The translations under genes and the position numbers were made by a program. The notes beneath the pieces were generated by a model, which saw only the letters and a list, made by a program, of their open reading frames with translations, was not told where the DNA came from and made no database searches. This document shows, one piece after another, positions 7,350 through 11,369 of a stretch of DNA of 11,369 bases (positions within the stretch are counted from its first letter, which is position 1; the number at the start of each line of letters is the position of its first letter). Where the stretch lies: assembly GCA_903923915.1 (NCBI GenBank), contig CAIXZI010000382.1, positions 1-11,369 of the forward strand, read 5' to 3'. Source of the stretch: an uncultured Bacteroidota bacterium (lineage in GTDB: Bacteria; Bacteroidota; Bacteroidia; B-17B0; Aurantibacillaceae).

Positions 7350-7357
7350 TAAATTTG
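7350..7357 (+). promoter_or_regulatory. trxB promoter -7 box (TAnnTTTG)
   Basis: TAAATTTG followed by TAC matches the extended Bacteroidota -7 element well and stands 27 bp before the trxB ATG. The expected start near 7364 would give a leader of about 20 nt. A -33 TTG is not evident. Of the candidate boxes in this window it has the best position and context. Confidence 0.55.
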
Positions 7358-7384
7358 TACTCCGAAATTTAAAGAAAGATTATT

Positions 7385-8329
7385 ATGAGTGACGCTATAG
7401 AAAAAGTTGATTGTTTAATTATTGGTTCTGGCCCCGCAGGCTACACGGCAGCCATATATGCAGCCCGCGCAGCGCTTAAACCGCTTATGTACACAGGCAT
7501 GCAGCCTGGTGGACAACTTACCATTACTACCGAAGTAGAAAATTATCCGGGGTATCCTAAAGGGATTGATGGCCCGCAAATGATGGAAGATTTTAAAGCG
7601 CAGGCCGAGCGTTTTGGTACAGATATTCGTTTTGGTTATGCCAGTAAAGTTGATTTTAGCGGTCCGGTACACAAAGTTTGGATTGATGAAACCACCGAAG
7701 TGCATGCAAATACAGTAATTATAGCAACAGGTGCATCAGCTAAATGGTTGGGTATTCCGAGTGAAGAAAAATTGAATGGCTTTGGAGTTTCTGCTTGCGC
7801 GGTATGTGATGGCTTCTTCTTTAAAGGGCAAGATGTTGCTATTGTTGGCGCAGGCGATACAGCCGCCGAAGAAGCTACCTACTTAGCTAAGCTTTGTAAA
7901 AAAGTTTATATGATTGTGCGTAAGGGCGAAATGCGCGCTAGTAAAGCCATGCAGCAACGCGTGTTAAATACGCCAAATATTGAAGTGTTATTTGATAGCG
8001 AAACAAAAGAAATTTTAGGTGAAAAAGCGGTTGATGGAGCTTTGGTTTATAACAGCAAAACAAAGCAAGAACGCAAATTAGATGTTACCGGGTTCTTTGT
8101 GGCCATTGGGCACAAACCTAACACTGATATTTTTAAAGATTGGTTAGATATGGATGAAAGTGGGTATATAATTACTACCCCTGGTACCAGTAAAACAAAA
8201 ATTAAAGGTGTGTTTGCTGTGGGCGATGCGCAGGATAAGGTTTATCGCCAGGCAGTTACAGCGGCTGGTAGTGGCTGTATGGGCGCTTTAGATGCCGAGC
8301 GTTATTTGGCTGAAGCTGGAATTCATTAA
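7385..8329 (+). CDS. trxB: Thioredoxin-disulfide reductase (TrxB)
   Basis: Cytoplasmic FAD enzyme that passes electrons from NADPH to thioredoxin, maintaining thiol balance and supporting reductive enzymes. The 314-residue protein is the low-molecular-weight bacterial type. It shows the FAD-binding GSGPAG (14-19), PGGQL (41-45), IATGA (113-117), the redox centre CAVC (138-141) followed by D142, the NADPH-binding GAGDTA (155-160), and the C-terminal FAD motif GVFAVGDAQD (275-284). The HRRxxxR motif of E. coli TrxB is VRKGEMR here (178-184); I recall a related VRR form in other Bacteroidota, so NADPH use remains likely. ATG 7385 has a good -7 box upstream. It diverges from uvrC, and the MORN-variant gene follows after 19 bp, probably in the same transcript. 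The thioredoxin partner is not in view. Confidence 0.95.
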   Translation: MSDAIEKVDCLIIGSGPAGYTAAIYAARAALKPLMYTGMQPGGQLTITTEVENYPGYPKGIDGPQMMEDFKAQAERFGTDIRFGYASKVDFSGPVHKVWIDETTEVHANTVIIATGASAKWLGIPSEEKLNGFGVSACAVCDGFFFKGQDVAIVGAGDTAAEEATYLAKLCKKVYMIVRKGEMRASKAMQQRVLNTPNIEVLFDSETKEILGEKAVDGALVYNSKTKQERKLDVTGFFVAIGHKPNTDIFKDWLDMDESGYIITTPGTSKTKIKGVFAVGDAQDKVYRQAVTAAGSGCMGALDAERYLAEAGIH

Positions 8330-8348
8330 AATATTCTACATTTATACA

Positions 8349-9080
8349 ATGTTTGTAAGGATACTTTCTTTTACTTTTTTATTTCTGTTTGGAACAATTG
8401 TGTTTTCGCAAAATTATTCCGATCAGGTTCCGCAGTTAAAAAGATATAAATCTGCTGATGTGGTTGATTCTGCATACGGAATAACTCTTTTTGATAAAAT
8501 GGCTCCTTCTTTGGGGGGCGATTCCCTTCGTTACGATAAAAAAGGGTATAGCGCACAGGGTTGGCTTGAAGATTATTATACAAGCGGAAAGCTTTTGCAC
8601 CGTGGTTTTTATGTGGATGGAGAACTTCGTGCGTTTAAAAATTATTATGAGAACGATCAGGTAGAGCGTGCCTTTAGAATGATTGATTATAAACACAGCG
8701 AAGTGATTGTGTACTATCCGGATGGTAAATTAAAATCGCAAATACATTATTATAGTAAAGTGCCACAAAAAGAAATTGATTACTACCACAATGGAAACGT
8801 TGATTTGGTGGAAGAAAATTATGGGGATAATGATTACCTCATAAAAAGAAATTCTTTTTATGAGAATGGCTATGCCGAAACCATTTTTGAATTAGTAGAT
8901 AAAAAGAAAAAGACTTACACACACAAAGAGTTTTATGAAAACGGAAAACTAAAAGAAGACGGTACACTTAAGTTTTATAAAGATAGAAATGATTATCTGA
9001 AAGAAGGGGAGTGGAAAACCTACAATGATCAGGGAAATCTTAAAAAAACAGAAAATTATCAAGCTGGCGAGCTAAAATAA
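8349..9080 (+). CDS. Secreted MORN-variant repeat protein of unknown function
   Basis: Not recognised as a named gene. The 243-residue product starts with a Sec-type signal peptide (MFVRILSFTFLFLFGTIVFS, likely cut near residue 20) and has no lipobox cysteine, so it should be periplasmic or secreted. Residues about 70-243 are seven MORN_2-like repeats of the form [YF]Y-x-[ND]G-x-[LV]: starts near 76, 99, 122, 145, 170, 195 and 225. The first four are exactly 23 residues apart. Proteins annotated as YwqK-type antitoxins or MORN-variant proteins share this pattern, but that label is a repeat similarity, not a demonstrated toxin-antitoxin function, and no toxin gene is adjacent. ATG 8349 is preferred over upstream in-frame codons inside trxB because it begins the signal peptide directly. 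It lies 19 bp after trxB and 53 bp before the antiporter; co-transcription with trxB is likely. Confidence 0.82.
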   Translation: MFVRILSFTFLFLFGTIVFSQNYSDQVPQLKRYKSADVVDSAYGITLFDKMAPSLGGDSLRYDKKGYSAQGWLEDYYTSGKLLHRGFYVDGELRAFKNYYENDQVERAFRMIDYKHSEVIVYYPDGKLKSQIHYYSKVPQKEIDYYHNGNVDLVEENYGDNDYLIKRNSFYENGYAETIFELVDKKKKTYTHKEFYENGKLKEDGTLKFYKDRNDYLKEGEWKTYNDQGNLKKTENYQAGELK

Positions 9081-9116
9081 TTTCTTTATTTCAATTCAAC
9101 AATTGCACACTTTCAT

Positions 9117-9124
9117 TACCTTTG
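9117..9124 (+). promoter_or_regulatory. Candidate -7 box for the antiporter gene
   Basis: TACCTTTG matches TAnnTTTG exactly, followed by GCAATAGTT and the ATG at 9134. A start about 7 bp after the box leaves a leader of only a few nucleotides. No clear -33 TTG lies about 20 bp upstream; the TTG at 9103 is too close. The remainder of the 53-bp gap after the MORN-variant gene shows no terminator hairpin. Confidence 0.38.
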
Positions 9125-9133
9125 GCAATAGTT

Positions 9134-11269
9134 ATGGATTTTTTTAACCAGTTTATATATGAGTTTAAAAAAATTTGTGGCAATTATATTCCGTTTACCA
9201 ATCCCGTTTTAATTCTTTCGCTTGTACTTCTAATTATTTTATTTGCGCCGTTAATCTTTCGTCGTTTTCGCATACCGGGCATTATTGGTTTAATATTAGC
9301 AGGAGTTATTATTGGCCCCAATACCTTGCATCTTATAGATAAATCAACCAGTTTTGATCTATTCAGCAACACAGGTTTACTCTATATCATGTTTCTTGCC
9401 GGATTGGAAATGGACATGGAAGAGTTTAAGCATAACCGAAGCAAGAGTATTGTGTTTGGTGCACTAACGTTTTTCATCCCGATAACTATTGGTTTTTTTG
9501 TTTGTGTGTATGTATTGCAATATAATTTTTGGGCAGCCTTGTTATTGGCTAGTATGTTTTCTACACATACGCTTTTATCGTATCCTATAGTAAGCAATAT
9601 GGGTATTGTAAAAAACAGGGCGGTGCAAATTACTTTTGGAGGCACTATTATTACAGATTCTGCTGTGCTTATTTTATTGGGTGTAATCACCAATCTTTCG
9701 CAAGGTAATTTTTCGGGAACATATTGGGTTACGCTTGTTTTGTGGATTGCCGTTTTGGTTATTGGCACATTGTATTTACTTCCTAAATTAAGCAAGTGGT
9801 TCTTCAGGCACCTTGAAGGGCAAGGCAGTTCGCAATACCTGTTTGTTTTATCTATGATGTTCCTTGCGGCTTTTGTGGCAGATTTAGCAGGTGTAAAAGC
9901 TATTGTTGGGGCATTTTTAGCAGGCTTAGCTTTTAACAGAATTATTCCGCAGAGTTCTGTTTTAATGAATCGTTTAATATTTATTGGTAATACCTTATTC
10001 ATTCCGTTTTTCTTATTAAGTGCGGGTATGCTGGTTGATTTGCGTTTATTTTTTGCAGGCACCCAAGAGCTTGTATTTGCAGGTATTTTAAGTGGAGTAG
10101 CCCTTTTAACAAAATATTTTGCCGCACAAATTACAGGCTTCATTTATAAATATACAAAGTATGAACGCCGAATTATTTATGGGTTAAGTGCCTCGCACGC
10201 CGCGGCTACACTGGCGGTTATAAAAGTTGGTTTTGATATTGGCTTGTTAGATCAACATGCTGTTAATGGCACTATTATTTTAATTTTAATTACCTGTTTG
10301 GTAAGTTCTTTTGTAACCGAACGTGCAGCCAGGCAAATTGCCATTACCGATAAAGATTCTGACATAAAACTAAAAAAGAAAGTAGAGCGCATTTTAATTC
10401 CTATTGCTAACCCCGAAAACTTACAACGTTTGATGGAGTTTTCTTTACTAATTAAAGATGAAAAATCTACCGAGCCTATATATCCGCTAACGGTTGTAGA
10501 AGATGCAGATGATGCTAACGAAAAAATAAATTCTATTAAAAAAGCTATTGATGCTATTACCGAGCAAATTGTTTCATCTGATACAAAAATCGAAATTTTA
10601 AAAAAAGTAGATTTAAATATTGTGGATGGTATTGTTCGTACAGCTAAGGCTTACGGCGCCAGTCATATTGTAATAAGCAATCGTGCAACTAACACATCTT
10701 CTAATTTTTTATTCGGAACAGTTTATAATAACCTATTAGGTAAAACGCAACAAGCTGTTTTTTTGGCAAAAATAATACAACCGTTAAATTCATTTAAACG
10801 TGTATTTGTTGTGTTTACGCCCAATGCCACACTCGAACCAAGTTTTAAACGTAGCGCCCAAAAAATACTAGGCATTTTAAAGCAAGTAGGTAATAAGTCT
10901 TTTGTTTATGGGGATGATAAAACCATCGAGCAGTTTAAAAAAACAGCCAATGATAAAAACGGCTCTTTTTATACCTATACAACGTTATCAAGTTTTGAAA
11001 ATATAGATGATGTTATTTCGAAAGAAATAAATTCTGATGATTTGATTTTAATTGTAAGTGCACGCAAACAAACGGTATCACATAATTTTTCGGTTGATAA
11101 TTTGCAGAAAGATTTAATTAAAAATTTAGAGTTTCAGAGTTTTGTAGTGTTATACCCCGAAGTGCTGGAAGCCACGCTTAGTAATGAGTTTAGCGATATA
11201 GCAAGTACACCTGCCAGCGAGAATATTGAAAAATTAAGAGGGCGCATTACAGGGATATTTAAAAAATAG
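9134..11269 (+). CDS. CPA2-family cation:proton antiporter (KefB/NapA-like) with C-terminal USP-like region
   Basis: Inner-membrane exchanger, probably of Na+ or K+ for H+, contributing to pH and ion balance. The 711 residues begin with an antiporter domain (about 24-396) of roughly twelve to thirteen hydrophobic helices, including GLILAGVIIGP (52-62), LFLAGLEMDMEEF (87-99), TIITDSAVLILLG (171-183) with the candidate ion-binding D175, IVGAFLAGLAFNR (257-269), IPFFLLSAGM (290-299) and K327 in TKYFAA. After the membrane part come two soluble stretches resembling universal-stress-protein folds (about 417-547 and 554-676). The canonical USP ATP-binding G-x2-G-x9-G motif is not visible, so these are probably non-nucleotide-binding regulatory domains. 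There is no RCK/TrkA-N domain as in KefB/KefC. ATG 9134 is preferred to the TTG at 9122. A strong terminator follows. Ion specificity is inferred, not shown. Confidence 0.9.
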   Translation: MDFFNQFIYEFKKICGNYIPFTNPVLILSLVLLIILFAPLIFRRFRIPGIIGLILAGVIIGPNTLHLIDKSTSFDLFSNTGLLYIMFLAGLEMDMEEFKHNRSKSIVFGALTFFIPITIGFFVCVYVLQYNFWAALLLASMFSTHTLLSYPIVSNMGIVKNRAVQITFGGTIITDSAVLILLGVITNLSQGNFSGTYWVTLVLWIAVLVIGTLYLLPKLSKWFFRHLEGQGSSQYLFVLSMMFLAAFVADLAGVKAIVGAFLAGLAFNRIIPQSSVLMNRLIFIGNTLFIPFFLLSAGMLVDLRLFFAGTQELVFAGILSGVALLTKYFAAQITGFIYKYTKYERRIIYGLSASHAAATLAVIKVGFDIGLLDQHAVNGTIILILITCLVSSFVTERAARQIAITDKDSDIKLKKKVERILIPIANPENLQRLMEFSLLIKDEKSTEPIYPLTVVEDADDANEKINSIKKAIDAITEQIVSSDTKIEILKKVDLNIVDGIVRTAKAYGASHIVISNRATNTSSNFLFGTVYNNLLGKTQQAVFLAKIIQPLNSFKRVFVVFTPNATLEPSFKRSAQKILGILKQVGNKSFVYGDDKTIEQFKKTANDKNGSFYTYTTLSSFENIDDVISKEINSDDLILIVSARKQTVSHNFSVDNLQKDLIKNLEFQSFVVLYPEVLEATLSNEFSDIASTPASENIEKLRGRITGIFKK

Positions 11270-11311
11270 ACTTCTTGCAGAAGTCAAATACTTCGCCAAG
11301 CTCAGCATGGC
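11269..11311. repeat. Degenerate dispersed-repeat-like sequence after the antiporter
   Basis: A 7-bp perfect stem with a TGC loop (GACTTCT/AGAAGTC, 11269-11285) begins on the last base of the antiporter stop codon. It is followed by TTCGCCAAGCTCAGCATGG (11292-11310), bounded by GCCA (11295-11298) and TGGC (11308-11311). The second part resembles the TTCGACAAGCTCAGNATGACA intergenic repeat that I recall from many bacterial genomes; this has not been searched. Nothing here codes for protein. Confidence 0.5.
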
Positions 11312-11322
11312 ATTAATCTCAT

Positions 11323-11357
11323 AAAAAAAGCGCTGTTATTATAACAACGCTTTTTTT
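11323..11357. terminator. Strong bidirectional Rho-independent terminator
   Basis: The stem pairs AAAAAAAGCG (11323-11332) with CGCTTTTTTT (11348-11357), then after one C/A mismatch TGTTA (11334-11338) with TAACA (11342-11346) around a TTA loop. The T7 run on the plus strand ends antiporter transcription. The A7 run on the left arm is a T7 run on the minus strand, so the hairpin can serve a converging gene just beyond the window. Confidence 0.88.
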
Positions 11358-11369
11358 ATTTTAAACTTA

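Noticed and set aside
8371..8696. Two minus-strand open frames (70 and 86 codons) opposite the MORN-variant gene, considered as a possible partner toxin.
   Set aside because: Neither has a motif, a start context or a gap of its own; both look like shadows of the repeat protein's coding strand.
9382..10143. A 253-codon open frame on the minus strand opposite the antiporter gene.
   Set aside because: Its translation is low-complexity, rich in Lys, Ile, Pro and Thr without recognisable motifs, and it is fully covered by a well-supported membrane transporter on the other strand.
1..11369. CRISPR array, prophage, transposon, toxin-antitoxin or defence island.
   Set aside because: No direct-repeat/spacer pattern, integrase, transposase or defence-family motif was found; all long frames are assignable housekeeping, transport or regulatory genes except the MORN-variant protein.

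Overview
The window is an AT-rich, densely coded chromosomal stretch whose proteins and signals point to a member of the Bacteroidota. Evidence: a LytS/LytTR pair of the four-helix Bacteroidota kind, Bacteroidota-like variants in LigA, IspE, TrxB and UvrC, a secreted MORN-variant repeat protein, exact TAnnTTTG (-7 box) matches upstream of several genes, and few Shine-Dalgarno sequences. I cannot fix the class or genus from sequence alone. Everything reads as ordinary chromosome: no transposase, integrase, phage gene, CRISPR array, tRNA or rRNA was seen.

Layout. 1-354 (-) is the N-terminal end of NAD-dependent DNA ligase (ligA), cut by the window edge. A 156-bp divergent intergenic region leads to a two-gene operon (+): a LytS-type membrane histidine kinase (511-1557) and its LytTR response regulator (1554-2246), overlapping by ATGA. 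Converging on it is a second ATGA-overlapped pair on the minus strand, ispE (4439-3609) followed by an RsmF-type rRNA m5C methyltransferase (3612-2254). Only 13 bp separates the ispE start codon from the divergent Sua5/TsaC-type threonylcarbamoyladenylate synthase (4453-5406). That gene converges on uvrC (7304-5502, minus, TTG start) across a 95-bp gap filled by a two-unit, hairpin-bearing, GC-richer repeat. Divergent from uvrC is trxB (7385-8329), then a secreted MORN-variant repeat protein (8349-9080) and a CPA2 cation:proton antiporter with a C-terminal USP-like region (9134-11269). The window ends in a degenerate dispersed-repeat-like sequence and a strong bidirectional terminator (11323-11357).

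Functional themes are housekeeping: DNA repair and joining (LigA, UvrC), RNA modification (RsmF-like, TsaC/Sua5), isoprenoid precursor synthesis (IspE), thiol redox (TrxB), ion homeostasis (antiporter) and one two-component system of unknown stimulus. Most genes are identified with high confidence; the MORN-variant protein has no assignable biochemical role. I do not see a convincing previously undescribed system. The points most worth a second look are the repeat between tsaC and uvrC, the 13-bp divergent ispE/tsaC junction, and the MORN-variant protein with its regular 23-residue spacing.
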